The notes: generated by a model not told the origin, from the letters alone. A stretch of 64,000 nt of DNA from Bacteroidota bacterium (GCA_023475265.1 JAMCWE010000095.1:1-64000); one strand, 5' to 3'; shown: positions 1 through 9,154, numbered from the stretch's first letter. Program-made: numbers and translations.

Positions 1-747
1 TATCATTTACTAATTAGAAATTCACGGAAACAAGATACAACTCCGGATCAAAATTTAACTACTAGAAATATAAAGCTATCCACAGCCTTCATACCAATTT
101 TTGCTTTTACAATATCGATTATTTCTTTTGACTGGTTAATGAGCATGACGCCAAAATGGTATTCAACTATTTTTGGAGTTTATCTTTTTGCTGACGCCGC
201 CTGGGTAGGCTTTGCTGTTCTTACACTTGCCTCAGTATTGTTAACTGAAAATGGTTATCTCTCATCAAAGATAAATAAAGATCATTATTACAGCCTTGGA
301 ACATGGATGTTTGCATTTACAGTGTTCTGGGCTTATATAGCTTTTGCGCAATATATGCTTCAATGGTACGGCAACTTGCCAGAAGAAATAATATATTTTT
401 CACACCGTTGGTACGGCGGATGGAAAGCAGTCTCTTTATTGTTGGTAATAGCACATTTTATTGTACCGTTCTTGCTTTTGATTTCTAGAAGGTCAAAAAC
501 TAGTCCTAAAATTTTAATTTTTGCTTCAGTGTGGATAATTGCCGTTCAGTATTTAGATTCTTATTGGCTGGTAATGCCGGATATGGTAAACAATGGATTT
601 ACTTATTCGTTCAACTGGTTGGATTTTGCTTTCCCGATTGCTGCTGTTGGATTGATTATTGTGTTGTTTAATATGTTAGCTAAGAAACACAACTTGCTTG
701 CTATTGGTGATCCAAAGCTGAAACGAAGCTGGGAATTTCATCTCTAA
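1..747 (+). CDS. actF: Alternative complex III quinol oxidoreductase subunit, ActF-like (partial, 5' end missing)
   Basis: The frame is open from base 1, so the gene begins upstream. ActF is an integral membrane subunit of alternative complex III, which oxidises menaquinol and passes electrons to cytochrome c or directly to an oxidase. The visible part has about six hydrophobic segments. It includes the family-typical stretch FDWLMSMTPKWYSTIFGVY near the start, then YMLQWYGNLPEE and FSHRWYGGWK, which resemble conserved ActF loops. An internal ATG at 139 is not the real start, because the conserved FDWLMSM motif straddles it. A cytochrome c gene and SCO/oxidase genes follow in the same direction, which fits an ACIII-oxidase supercluster. 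Family assignment is from recognised motifs. Confidence 0.85.
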   Translation, partial: YHLLIRNSRKQDTTPDQNLTTRNIKLSTAFIPIFAFTISIISFDWLMSMTPKWYSTIFGVYLFADAAWVGFAVLTLASVLLTENGYLSSKINKDHYYSLGTWMFAFTVFWAYIAFAQYMLQWYGNLPEEIIYFSHRWYGGWKAVSLLLVIAHFIVPFLLLISRRSKTSPKILIFASVWIIAVQYLDSYWLVMPDMVNNGFTYSFNWLDFAFPIAAVGLIIVLFNMLAKKHNLLAIGDPKLKRSWEFHL

Positions 748-772
748 TTATTAAGGATAAAAAAGGAAAATT

Positions 773-1729
773 ATGAGTACTAATGATAATGGTAAGAAAA
801 GTTTTTTAACCGATCTAAAAGAACATCCGGTTAAAATACTTGCTTTAATTTATCCTTACATATTGATTATCGGAATTGGTATTGGATTATTTTATCTAAG
901 TAAAACGAATCAAGTTGGTAATAATCTTATTTCTCCTGCATTGATTGACACAACTACAGTTCAAGATCTTCCGTTAATTAAACCAAGCACTGCGCCTGCT
1001 GCAGATATTATGTCATTAAGCCAACCTAACGATGCTTTAGTTGCAAAGGGAAAAATAATTTATACAACAAATTGCGTTTCCTGCCACGGTGCTGATGGTA
1101 AAGGCGATGGTGTTGCAGCCGGCGCTTTAGTTCCGAAGCCAAGAAATTTTACAAGTTTGGATAGTTGGATAAATGGACCTAAAATTTCAGGAATATTTAA
1201 AACACTTTCGGAAGGTATTAAGGGAAGTGCAATGGTTGCGTTTGATGTAATTTCATCGAAAGATAAATTAGCGCTCGCTCAATATATTCGTAAAACTTTT
1301 GTCCCAAATCCTCCGGAGGATTCAAAAGATGATTTAACAGATCTTGCGAAAAAATATAAACTATCAGTTGGCGGACAAAGCTCAGGGCAAACAGCGCAAG
1401 GTCAAACAAATCCTGGTCAAATACCGATTAAAGATGCAATGGTTCTTGTTGAGCAAGACAGCCAGGAAAAATATCAAAAAATTATTGATGTGTTAAAGCA
1501 AATCTCTAGCGATCCGGGAAGCGGTGCAGATATTTTTAATAAAGTTGTAGATGATAAAATAAAAGCTTTAACGATGCTTAGTTCAACTGATGAGTGGCAC
1601 AATAATGAAAAAGTTTTTGTTGACTTAATTGTTAATGAACTTGGTCAAGATGGATTTAATGATAAAGTACATTTCCTCTCAGATTCAGATTGGGATACTT
1701 TTTATAATTACATGAGTAAGTTATTATAG
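773..1729 (+). CDS. Membrane-anchored monoheme cytochrome c (ActE-like)
   Basis: A 318-residue protein with one N-terminal membrane segment (about residues 22-42) and a class I cytochrome c domain. The heme motif CVSCH is at residues 101-105, followed by GADGKGDG. A likely axial Met is near residue 153, in GSAMVAFD. The roughly 140 residues after the heme domain are helical and charged, an extension that short ActE proteins lack. It lies 25 bases downstream of the actF-like gene and just before two SCO genes, so it probably carries electrons between complex III and the oxidase. The role of the extension is unknown. Confidence 0.85.
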   Translation: MSTNDNGKKSFLTDLKEHPVKILALIYPYILIIGIGIGLFYLSKTNQVGNNLISPALIDTTTVQDLPLIKPSTAPAADIMSLSQPNDALVAKGKIIYTTNCVSCHGADGKGDGVAAGALVPKPRNFTSLDSWINGPKISGIFKTLSEGIKGSAMVAFDVISSKDKLALAQYIRKTFVPNPPEDSKDDLTDLAKKYKLSVGGQSSGQTAQGQTNPGQIPIKDAMVLVEQDSQEKYQKIIDVLKQISSDPGSGADIFNKVVDDKIKALTMLSSTDEWHNNEKVFVDLIVNELGQDGFNDKVHFLSDSDWDTFYNYMSKLL

Positions 1730-1745
1730 GTTTGATGAGATAAAA

Positions 1746-2540
1746 ATGAAAAAGTTAATCGGGGTATTTGTTTTTATTTTTTTTATAAGCAATCTTAATT
1801 CGGTTTTAGCATCGGAATTAAGAGATAAAGTTGGCGTGGATGAAAAGCTTGGAAACAAAATTCCACTTAACACAATGTTCTTTGATTCCGATGGAAAAGA
1901 AGTAATTCTTAAAGATCTAATTAACAAACCGACTGTTATTGATTTCGCTTATTATAAGTGCACCGGCATTTGTACACCGTTGATGACTGAAGTTGCGGAC
2001 GTCGTAAACAAGATTGATCTTATTGCCGGAAAAGATTATAACATAATTACGGTAAGCATCAATCCGGATGAGCTTCCTAAAGATGCAGCAAATAAAAAAG
2101 CGGAGATGATGAATTTGGTTAAAACAGAAATTCCAGATTCTGCTTGGAGATTTTTAACTGGTGATAGTCTATCAATAAATGAATTAACCAAAGCTGTTGG
2201 TTTTAATTATGAACGGCAAGGTGACACTTTTCTTCATACTGGTTTGTTAGTTTTTGTTTCCTCTGATGGAAAAATCTGTCGATATCTAAAACCTGGTTTT
2301 ACAGATCGAGGAGATTTTAGAATTCTCCCGTTCATATTTAAGATGGCGATTGTTGAAGCATCAAAAGGCGAAGCAATCCCCGTGATAGATGAGCTTTCAA
2401 GATATTGTTTTAGCTATGAACCCAAAAACGAATCTTATGTTTTTAATTGGTTCAAGATCTCAGGTGCCGGAATTCTTCTTGCTGTTGCAGCGGTGTTTAT
2501 TTTCGTTGTTCTTAAACCGAAGAAAAAAATAAACAGTTAG
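1746..2540 (+). CDS. SCO1/SenC family copper chaperone, copy 1
   Basis: SCO proteins deliver copper to the CuA centre of cytochrome oxidase subunit II and have a thioredoxin-like fold. This 264-residue protein has a signal peptide (residues 1-22, ending near VLAS). The copper-binding CTGIC (CxxxC) motif sits in YYKCTGICTPLMTE, and the distal histidine is in FLHTGLLVF. A C-terminal membrane segment (about residues 236-257) precedes a lysine-rich tail, so the protein is probably anchored with the chaperone domain outside. It lies between the cytochrome c gene and a second SCO gene, immediately upstream of the oxidase genes. Confidence 0.92.
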   Translation: MKKLIGVFVFIFFISNLNSVLASELRDKVGVDEKLGNKIPLNTMFFDSDGKEVILKDLINKPTVIDFAYYKCTGICTPLMTEVADVVNKIDLIAGKDYNIITVSINPDELPKDAANKKAEMMNLVKTEIPDSAWRFLTGDSLSINELTKAVGFNYERQGDTFLHTGLLVFVSSDGKICRYLKPGFTDRGDFRILPFIFKMAIVEASKGEAIPVIDELSRYCFSYEPKNESYVFNWFKISGAGILLAVAAVFIFVVLKPKKKINS

Positions 2541-2653
2541 TATTTAAATTTTGTGTTTAGTTTGTTCGATTCAGTTTTATTTGCGGATATTTCTCTCTCG
2601 ATATTTTTTGTTTAAGTGATTCGTTGTTTAGTTAACAATGAATTGAATTTGTG

Positions 2654-3436
2654 ATGAAGATTTCAATAAAAATACTTTTAGTTCTTTTTATTTGTGTCAG
2701 CAGCAGTTTAACTATTGCAAATGAAAATAAATCAACTGATGTTGTTGCTCATACAGGCAAACTGATTCCGCTCAATTTATTTTTTACCGACTCAAACGGT
2801 AATAAAATATTATTGAAGAACATTATAAATAAGCCGACAGTTATTGATTTCGCTTATTATAGGTGTACCGGAATTTGTATTCCTCTGATGACTGAAATTT
2901 CTGATGTAATTGGAAAAGTAGATTTAATTCCAGGTAAAGATTACGATGTAATAAGCATTAGTGTTGATGAAAAGGAAACACCAAAAATTGCTGCACAGAA
3001 GAAAAATGAGTTGCTCGGCTTGATAAACAAAAAGATTGATCCATCTGCATGGAAATTTTTAACCGGCGATAGTTTGTCGATAAAACAAATAACTGATGCA
3101 GCTGGTTTTCATTTTTATCGAGAAGGAAATACAATAATTCACAAAGGTGTTCTAATATTTGTTGACAAGGAAGGAAAGATTTGCAGATATCTTCAACCTG
3201 GCTATAATATTCATGGAGATTTTTCAATTCTTCCATCTGATTTTCAATTGGCAGTATTGGATGCAGAAAGCGGAAGACCAACTCCAACAGTTTTAAATAT
3301 TCTTCAAACTTGTACCGGGCTGAAGAAAGGAAATATAATTGTTTTTTTCACTCTCTTTGTTACCGGAATTTTTACAATTGTAATTACATTATTTATTATT
3401 AAAAAAGCTAATCCTAAGAAAAGCAATAGAAAATAA
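2654..3436 (+). CDS. SCO1/SenC family copper chaperone, copy 2
   Basis: A tandem paralogue of the preceding gene, with the same layout: signal peptide, CTGIC motif in YYRCTGICIPLMTE, distal histidine in IIHKGVLIF, and a C-terminal membrane helix with a basic tail. The ATG at 2654 is directly preceded by a GTG at 2651. Neither has an obvious ribosome binding site, so the start could be either. Two SCO proteins may serve different steps, for example copper loading and thiol reduction of CuA, but that is inference. The gene ends 11 bases before subunit I. Confidence 0.9.
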   Translation: MKISIKILLVLFICVSSSLTIANENKSTDVVAHTGKLIPLNLFFTDSNGNKILLKNIINKPTVIDFAYYRCTGICIPLMTEISDVIGKVDLIPGKDYDVISISVDEKETPKIAAQKKNELLGLINKKIDPSAWKFLTGDSLSIKQITDAAGFHFYREGNTIIHKGVLIFVDKEGKICRYLQPGYNIHGDFSILPSDFQLAVLDAESGRPTPTVLNILQTCTGLKKGNIIVFFTLFVTGIFTIVITLFIIKKANPKKSNRK

Positions 3437-3447
3437 AGGCAGACTTT

Positions 3448-5109
3448 ATGGCAAGTGAGACATTAACATTACATAATAACGGACATGAGGTTAGCTACCT
3501 TGATTATCAAGGCAAGCACAAAGGATTGTTAGGCTGGCTGTTATCTACCGATCATAAACGGATCGGTATACTATACATGATTGGCGTGCTTAGCTTCTTT
3601 GCCGTTGGTGTTACGTTAGGTTTTTTGATCAGGCTTGAATTGTTAACTCCGCAAGGAACAATTGTCGGTCCCCAAGCATACAATGAATTTTTTACCGTAC
3701 ATGGTATTATAATGATATTCATTGTAGTTATTCCTGTTATACCGGCAGTGTTCGGAAATTTCTTTCTTCCAATAATGCTTGGAGCGAAAGACGTTGCGTT
3801 TCCAAGGATAAATCTTTTAACCTGGTATCTTTATATAATCGGCGGAGTTTTAATTCTTCTTTCTCTTGTATTGCCTGGTGGCGCTGCAGATACCGGCTGG
3901 ACGTTTTACGTTCCTTACAGCGTTCGCACCGGAACAAATATGATTTTTACTTTGACGGCAGTTTTTATAATTGGATTTTCATCCATTCTAACTGGCTTAA
4001 ACTTTTTAACAACCATCCATCGCATGAGAGCGCCTGGAATGGATTGGTTCAAGATGCCGCTTTTCGCATGGTCACTTTATGCAACTTCCTGGATTCAAGT
4101 AATAGTTACTCCGATTGTTGGAATAACTTTGCTGATGGTTATAGTTGAAAGAGTATTTCATGTTGGAATATTTGATCCAACACTTGGCGGCGATCCGTTA
4201 TTATTTCAGCACATGTTCTGGATGTATTCGCATCCGGCAGTTTATATAATCATTGTACCGGCCATGGGAGTTATCTCGGAAATAATTCCAGTCTTTTCAC
4301 AACGGACAATTTTTGGTTATAAGTTTATTGCTTATTCCAGCCTAGGAATTGCGGTATTCGGTTCATTGGTTTGGGCGCACCACATGTTTGCAACCGGTAT
4401 GAGCGATACAGCGGAATTTGTTTTTTCTCTTTTAACTTTTCTTGTTGCTATACCGAGCGCGATAAAAGTATTTAACTGGACGGCAACACTATACAAAGGT
4501 TCTATAAAACTTGAAGCGCCGATGTTATACGCACTTGCGTTTATATTCCTTTTTTCAATCGGCGGATTAACCGGAATTATTCAAGGCGCATTAAATGTTG
4601 ATTTATATTTAACCGATACATATTTCATCGTCGGACATATTCATTATGTAGTCTTCGGCGGAACAGGATTCGGTTTATTTGCAGCGCTTCATTACTGGCT
4701 GCCTAAGATGTTCGGAAGGATGTACAATAAGAAAGTTGCGAAAGTTGCTTTCTGGATTGTGTTCATCGGCTTTAATGTTCTTTACTTTCCATTCTTTATT
4801 CTCGGCTGGATGGGAATGCCAAGAAGATCTTATCATTATCTTCCTCAGTTCCAGCTTTATCATGTAATCGCAACAGTTGGTTCATGGATTTTAGTTTTAG
4901 GATTACTAATTATGATGGTTAACCTTTTAGTTTCTTTAATTAAAGGCAAGAAGATTACAGAAAATAATATTTGGGGCGGCGAAACTTTAGAATGGAAAGT
5001 TTCTACTCCGCCGACTGTAGAAAATTTTGAAGAGATTCCGGAAGTATTTGACGGACCTTATGAATACAAACAAAATGAATACGCTTCTATGGAAGAGGAG
5101 GTAAAGTGA
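3448..5109 (+). CDS. ctaD: Cytochrome c oxidase subunit I, A2-type heme-copper oxidase
   Basis: The 553-residue catalytic subunit reduces oxygen at the heme a3-CuB site and pumps protons. Visible ligands are His85 (heme a), His262 and Tyr266 in SHPAVYI (the CuB His and the cross-linked Tyr), His311-His312 in HHMFATG (CuB), and His397 and His399 in GHIHYVVFGG (hemes a3 and a). The loop reads MYSHPAVYI, so the Glu found in A1 enzymes (GHPEV) is replaced by the YS pair that marks type A2 oxidases. Twelve or more hydrophobic segments are present. The stop overlaps the GTG start of subunit III. Confidence 0.97.
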   Translation: MASETLTLHNNGHEVSYLDYQGKHKGLLGWLLSTDHKRIGILYMIGVLSFFAVGVTLGFLIRLELLTPQGTIVGPQAYNEFFTVHGIIMIFIVVIPVIPAVFGNFFLPIMLGAKDVAFPRINLLTWYLYIIGGVLILLSLVLPGGAADTGWTFYVPYSVRTGTNMIFTLTAVFIIGFSSILTGLNFLTTIHRMRAPGMDWFKMPLFAWSLYATSWIQVIVTPIVGITLLMVIVERVFHVGIFDPTLGGDPLLFQHMFWMYSHPAVYIIIVPAMGVISEIIPVFSQRTIFGYKFIAYSSLGIAVFGSLVWAHHMFATGMSDTAEFVFSLLTFLVAIPSAIKVFNWTATLYKGSIKLEAPMLYALAFIFLFSIGGLTGIIQGALNVDLYLTDTYFIVGHIHYVVFGGTGFGLFAALHYWLPKMFGRMYNKKVAKVAFWIVFIGFNVLYFPFFILGWMGMPRRSYHYLPQFQLYHVIATVGSWILVLGLLIMMVNLLVSLIKGKKITENNIWGGETLEWKVSTPPTVENFEEIPEVFDGPYEYKQNEYASMEEEVK

Positions 5110-5726
5110 CCACTCAAGAACACGCAGTAGAACAGGTACATCGAGACGACATCCGCAGCAAGATGGGGATGTGGCTGTTTCTTTTTTCCGAACTTTTGTT
5201 GTTCGGAGGTTTATTCTTCATGTACTCAGTTTATAGATTTATGCACCAGCAGGATTTTAGTATTGCATCCAAAGAGATGAATACATTCCTGGGTACATTA
5301 AATACTGTTATTCTTCTTACAAGCAGCTTGACAATGGCGCTTTCTATTGCTGCAATTCAAAGAGGTAAGAAAGCACTTTCAATTTTTTTACAGATCGTAA
5401 CAATTTTGTTCGGCTTAGCTTTTATGGTGAACAAAGTAATTGAATGGAGTCACGAATTTGCTGAAGGCAACTTTCCGGGCTCTGCAAGTTTAGCTAATAG
5501 ACCTCCGGGACAAATTCTATATTTCGGTTTGTACTATTCAATGGTTGGATTGCACGGCTTGCACGTACTTGTGGGAATGACTGTGATTGGATTTATGACT
5601 GTCTTTACTATCAGAGGAAAAATTACTCAAGATAATTATGTTAAGCTTGAAGCAGCCGGTTTGTATTGGCACCTTGTAGACATTATCTGGATTTTCTTAT
5701 TCCCATTATTTTATCTTATAACTTGA
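5106..5726 (+). CDS. ctaE: Cytochrome c oxidase subunit III
   Basis: A 206-residue integral membrane subunit of the same oxidase. It has about five to six membrane helices and the family features KMGMWLFLFSELLLFGGLF near the start and YYSMVGLHGLHVLVGM plus LYWHLVDIIWIFLFPL near the end. The GTG start overlaps the upstream stop as GTGA, indicating translational coupling with subunit I. Its length matches the short bacterial form rather than the longer mitochondrial form. Confidence 0.95.
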   Translation: MTTQEHAVEQVHRDDIRSKMGMWLFLFSELLLFGGLFFMYSVYRFMHQQDFSIASKEMNTFLGTLNTVILLTSSLTMALSIAAIQRGKKALSIFLQIVTILFGLAFMVNKVIEWSHEFAEGNFPGSASLANRPPGQILYFGLYYSMVGLHGLHVLVGMTVIGFMTVFTIRGKITQDNYVKLEAAGLYWHLVDIIWIFLFPLFYLIT

Positions 5727-5736
5727 GGTTTTAAAA

Positions 5737-6036
5737 ATGGAAGAAGCTAAAGAGCATTCAAAACATGCACATGGTTACGGCATATATGTTTTAGTCTGGC
5801 TGGCATTAGTTACGCTAACCGGATTGACCGCAGCAGTTGCCGGTATAAACTTTGGAAAGCTAAGCATTGTTGTAGCAATAATTATTGCTGTAATTAAATC
5901 TTATTTAGTTCTTACTGAGTTTATGCATTTGAAAACTGAGCAGAGAACTTTTAAGGCTTTTATTTTCGTAGCGTTATTCTTTATAATAATTTCTTTAGCG
6001 CTGTTATTTTCCGATTATTCTTTTTATGTAAGGTGA
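5737..6036 (+). CDS. Cytochrome c oxidase subunit IV (prokaryotic, CtaF-type)
   Basis: A 99-residue protein with a His-rich N-terminus (HSKHAHGYGIY) and three membrane helices. This is the usual layout of the small fourth subunit of caa3/aa3 oxidases, which is needed for stability but has no cofactor. The motif LVLTEFMHLKTEQ between helices two and three is typical. It lies 10 bases after subunit III and 6 bases before subunit II, within one operon. Confidence 0.88.
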   Translation: MEEAKEHSKHAHGYGIYVLVWLALVTLTGLTAAVAGINFGKLSIVVAIIIAVIKSYLVLTEFMHLKTEQRTFKAFIFVALFFIIISLALLFSDYSFYVR

Positions 6037-6042
6037 AAAAAA

Positions 6043-6675
6043 ATGTTTGCTGATGCATCAAATTTTGTTCTACCGGTTGATAATACTTTTATATTCATTG
6101 TTATTATCTGCGTTTTCTTCCTCGTGCTGATTACAGGCATGATGATTACTTTTGTTATAAAGTATAATAGCAAGAAAAATAAGAAAGCAAAAAATATTCA
6201 TGGCAGCGTTCCATTGGAAATTACCTGGACGGTAATCCCGACTATTTTAGTAATGGTGATGTTCTATTTCGGCTGGACAGGTTATAAAAGTATGACCGAT
6301 GCACCAAAAGATTCGATGGCTGTTGATGTTTATGCACAAATGTGGAGCTGGTCTTACAAATATGCAAATGGAGTTGAATCGGATACTCTATTTGTACCTT
6401 TAAATAAACCTGTAAAAGTCCTTTTGCATTCCAGAGATGTTGATCATTCATTTTATGTTCCGGCTTTCAGAATTAAGAAAGATGTAATTCCGAATAGAAC
6501 AAATACGGAATGGTTTTTGCCAACACGTGTCGGTTCTTACGATGTATTATGCGCTGAATATTGCGGGCTAAGACATTCGTACATGTACAGCACTGTAGTT
6601 GTTTTACCGGAAGATCAATACAATAAATGGATAGCTGATAAGCAAGCTCAGGATAATGACGCAGCCACTCCGTAG
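6043..6675 (+). CDS. ctaC: Cytochrome c oxidase subunit II with CuA site
   Basis: A 210-residue subunit that accepts electrons from cytochrome c at the binuclear CuA centre. Two N-terminal membrane helices (about residues 15-40 and 61-80) precede a cupredoxin domain. The CuA ligands are visible: His135 in DVDHSFYVP, Cys170 and Cys174 in CAEYCG, His178 and Met181. The aromatic electron-entry motif is AQMWSWSYKY. Unlike caa3 enzymes there is no fused cytochrome c domain. The nearby separate cytochromes may therefore be the electron donors. The gene comes last of the oxidase subunits, whereas subunit II is often first. Confidence 0.95.
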   Translation: MFADASNFVLPVDNTFIFIVIICVFFLVLITGMMITFVIKYNSKKNKKAKNIHGSVPLEITWTVIPTILVMVMFYFGWTGYKSMTDAPKDSMAVDVYAQMWSWSYKYANGVESDTLFVPLNKPVKVLLHSRDVDHSFYVPAFRIKKDVIPNRTNTEWFLPTRVGSYDVLCAEYCGLRHSYMYSTVVVLPEDQYNKWIADKQAQDNDAATP

Positions 6676-6692
6676 TTTAAAATTTCTTAATG

Positions 6693-6736
6693 ACTTTGTG
6701 ACTTACAAGATTTCTTTTGCCACTAAGTCACTAAGT
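6693..6736. repeat. Imperfect inverted repeat, possible dispersed intergenic repeat
   Basis: Two 13-base arms, ACTTTGTGACTTA (6693-6705) and TAAGTCACTAAGT (6724-6736), are complementary except at one position. They are separated by 18 bases, in the gap between subunit II and ctaB. The bottom strand reads as staggered copies of CTTAGTGACTTAGTGGC, which resembles degenerate repeats seen between genes in many genomes of this lineage. No strong T-run follows, so it is not a clear terminator. Confidence 0.45.
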
Positions 6737-6753
6737 AAAATAATTTTTAAAAA

Positions 6754-7668
6754 ATGGAAACATTAGCAGTTAGAACAATAGAAGAAAATAAAACAAGCTT
6801 AAGCATACGAGAAAAGCTTTCTGTAGTTATTGAATTAACGAAGCTGCGTATTACGACTTTTGTAACTCTAACAACAATGTTTGGTTTTATTTGTTTCGCT
6901 GGTAAAATTACACTTGATATAATTGCGCCGACTTTAGGCATCTTATTGCTTTCTTCCGGATCTGCTGTAATAAATCATTACCAAGAAAGACAAACAGATG
7001 CTTTGATGAAGAGGACAAAGAATCGACCACTTCCTTCCAGAAAGATTTCTCCTCAAAGTGCATTAATACTTTCATTAATTTTAGTTTTTTCCGGATCGAT
7101 TATTTTATACTTTGGTTCAGGTCTGTTGGCGCTTGGTTTGGGTATATTAAATCTTATTTGGTACAATGGAATTTATACTCCGTTGAAAAAAGTAAATCCT
7201 TTAGCAATAATTCCCGGGTCAATTGTTGGTGCTTTGCCGCCGATGGTAGGATGGGTTGCAGCTGGCGGAAGTATTTGGGATCCGCAAATATTAATTCTCG
7301 GATTTTTCTTTTTCATCTGGCAGATACCGCACTTCTGGCTTCTGCTGATGATCTTCGGAAAAGATTATGAACAAGCAGGGTTTCCAACTCTTACGCAATT
7401 ATTCAGGGTTGAACAGCTTGCAAGAATAACTTTTATCTGGATAGCCGCAACTTTTGTAACAAGCATGTTAATTCCTTTATTTGGAATTCTGAAAAATAAT
7501 TTTATTGAATTCGGTTTGCTTGCAGCTGGTATCTGGTTAACATGGAATTCTCTTAAGCTGTTGAAATCGGAAAAAGAAAATGTTTGGTTCCGTTTTGCGT
7601 TTAGAGAAATAAACATATTCGCAATTATTGTTGTTCTACTTTTGACTATTGATAAGCTTTTCATCTGA
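6754..7668 (+). CDS. ctaB: Heme O synthase (protoheme IX farnesyltransferase)
   Basis: A UbiA-family membrane prenyltransferase, 304 residues, that adds a farnesyl group to heme b to make heme O, the precursor of the oxidase's heme A. The first prenyl-diphosphate-binding motif is visible as NHYQERQTDALMKRTKNRP near residues 74-92, and a conserved YTPLKK sequence follows. About eight to nine membrane helices are present. It follows oxidase subunit II in the same orientation. No heme A synthase gene is visible in the window; it may lie upstream. Confidence 0.94.
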   Translation: METLAVRTIEENKTSLSIREKLSVVIELTKLRITTFVTLTTMFGFICFAGKITLDIIAPTLGILLLSSGSAVINHYQERQTDALMKRTKNRPLPSRKISPQSALILSLILVFSGSIILYFGSGLLALGLGILNLIWYNGIYTPLKKVNPLAIIPGSIVGALPPMVGWVAAGGSIWDPQILILGFFFFIWQIPHFWLLLMIFGKDYEQAGFPTLTQLFRVEQLARITFIWIAATFVTSMLIPLFGILKNNFIEFGLLAAGIWLTWNSLKLLKSEKENVWFRFAFREINIFAIIVVLLLTIDKLFI

Positions 7669-7719
7669 ACAAGATATTTTATTGAATTAATTTTATAAAA
7701 AGAAAAACGTGAGCTTTAA

Positions 7720-9063
7720 ATGAATCTCTTAGACAAATTAGTAATTCCACTTTCTCCTGAACACATTACTTTACTTCATTACATTTCAATGCTGATATTC
7801 TTCTTGTTTGTTCCGTTTATCAGTATTGTGCTCGGAGGAAATATCCTTTCACTTTACTATAAATCCAAAGGATTAAAGGAAAGCAATAATCTTTATCTCC
7901 GCTTTTCAAGAGATATTATTGAAATTGTTACAATCAATAAAAGCATCGGCATTATGCTGGGAATTATGACTCTCGTAACATCAATTCTTATTTACGTTCA
8001 GCTTTTTCACGATGCAAATTTAATATCTGTCAATTATCTAACTTGGGCTTTTGTTTTTGTTACAATCGGCTTAATACTGATTTATACTTTCAGATATTCT
8101 TCTGCTTTCAGTGATTTGTTTAATAGTATTCAAGATTATAAAACTGATGATCAATCTATCAAAGAAGAATTAGAAAATTATAGAACCAGCAGCAGAAAAC
8201 TAAGTTTCAAAGCTGGAAGATTCGGATTAGCATTTTTGCTTATAGGACTTTGGCTTTTTGTTGCCGGTGTTACGCTCGCATTCTTTACAAAAGATTGGAG
8301 TGATAAAAATATTTTAACTATTTTATTCTCTTGGTCAGTTATTTCAAGATTTATTCCTTTTATTATTACTGCAATAGCTTTTACCGGCGCTACAATTTTA
8401 TTCAGCTTTTTTTATTGGGAAGGAGGGATAAAAAATTTACCTGAAGATTATAAAGCTTTCGTTAGAAAAACCGGAATTAATTTAACTGCCTTTTCTTCTA
8501 TTGTTCTTCCAATTTTTATTTTGATTGATATAACAAATTTACCTGATAATGCTATTTCAAGCGGAGTATTTTTCTTTTTAACTATTGGACTTTTACTTCT
8601 TTTCCTTGGGTATCATTACCTTTATGTAATGTATAAGAATTCTGATGCGAAATATAGCTTACATATTTTCCTTGTTATCTTGCTGACGATTTTTACCGTT
8701 ATAATTGCAGATCAAACAGCGATGGGCAATGCGAATCAAACACAAACTTTTTTATTAGCTCAGAATTTTGAAACTGAGATGGCAAAGCTTACAGAAGGCA
8801 ACAAACCAAAGGTAATCAGCGGGGAAGATATTTATAAAAATATTTGCTCTGCTTGTCACAGTTTTGATCATAAGGTTGTGGGACCTCCTTACAAACAGAC
8901 ACTTCCCAAATATCATGATGATGTAGACAAACTTGTTAAATTCATTTTGAATCCAACACAGAACAATCCTGGCTATCCGCCAATGCCTAATCCGGGATTA
9001 AAGCCGGATGAAGCGAAAGCCGTTGCTACTTACATTCTTAAAGAAGTAAGAAAGTACGAATAA
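7720..9063 (+). CDS. Polytopic membrane protein with C-terminal cytochrome c domain
   Basis: A 447-residue protein with about nine hydrophobic segments in the first 340 residues, then a class I cytochrome c domain. The heme motif CSACH is at residues 376-380, a GPPY motif follows, and the likely axial Met lies in MPNPGLKPDEAKA near the end. I do not recognise the membrane part; its overall helix count recalls quinol-oxidase-type membrane subunits, but I see no diagnostic motif. It ends the oxidase cluster and is followed by a strong terminator. It is probably an electron carrier or a quinol-linked redox protein feeding the oxidase, which is inference. Confidence 0.8.
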   Translation: MNLLDKLVIPLSPEHITLLHYISMLIFFLFVPFISIVLGGNILSLYYKSKGLKESNNLYLRFSRDIIEIVTINKSIGIMLGIMTLVTSILIYVQLFHDANLISVNYLTWAFVFVTIGLILIYTFRYSSAFSDLFNSIQDYKTDDQSIKEELENYRTSSRKLSFKAGRFGLAFLLIGLWLFVAGVTLAFFTKDWSDKNILTILFSWSVISRFIPFIITAIAFTGATILFSFFYWEGGIKNLPEDYKAFVRKTGINLTAFSSIVLPIFILIDITNLPDNAISSGVFFFLTIGLLLLFLGYHYLYVMYKNSDAKYSLHIFLVILLTIFTVIIADQTAMGNANQTQTFLLAQNFETEMAKLTEGNKPKVISGEDIYKNICSACHSFDHKVVGPPYKQTLPKYHDDVDKLVKFILNPTQNNPGYPPMPNPGLKPDEAKAVATYILKEVRKYE

Positions 9064-9106
9064 ATATTAAATGAAATTTATTCTGCCAAAGGTTTAACTT
9101 AGGTGG

Positions 9107-9154
9107 AAAAAGAATGGCAGATGGAAAAATGTTTTTCTATCTGCCATTCTTTTT
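9107..9154 (+). terminator. Rho-independent terminator of the respiration cluster
   Basis: Two 23-base arms (9107-9129 and 9132-9154) pair throughout with a single G-T wobble and leave only a 2-base TG between them. The core is GAATGGCAGAT / ATCTGCCATTC, flanked by A- and T-runs on both sides, so it can end transcription in either direction. It lies 44 bases after the membrane-cytochrome gene. Confidence 0.9.
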
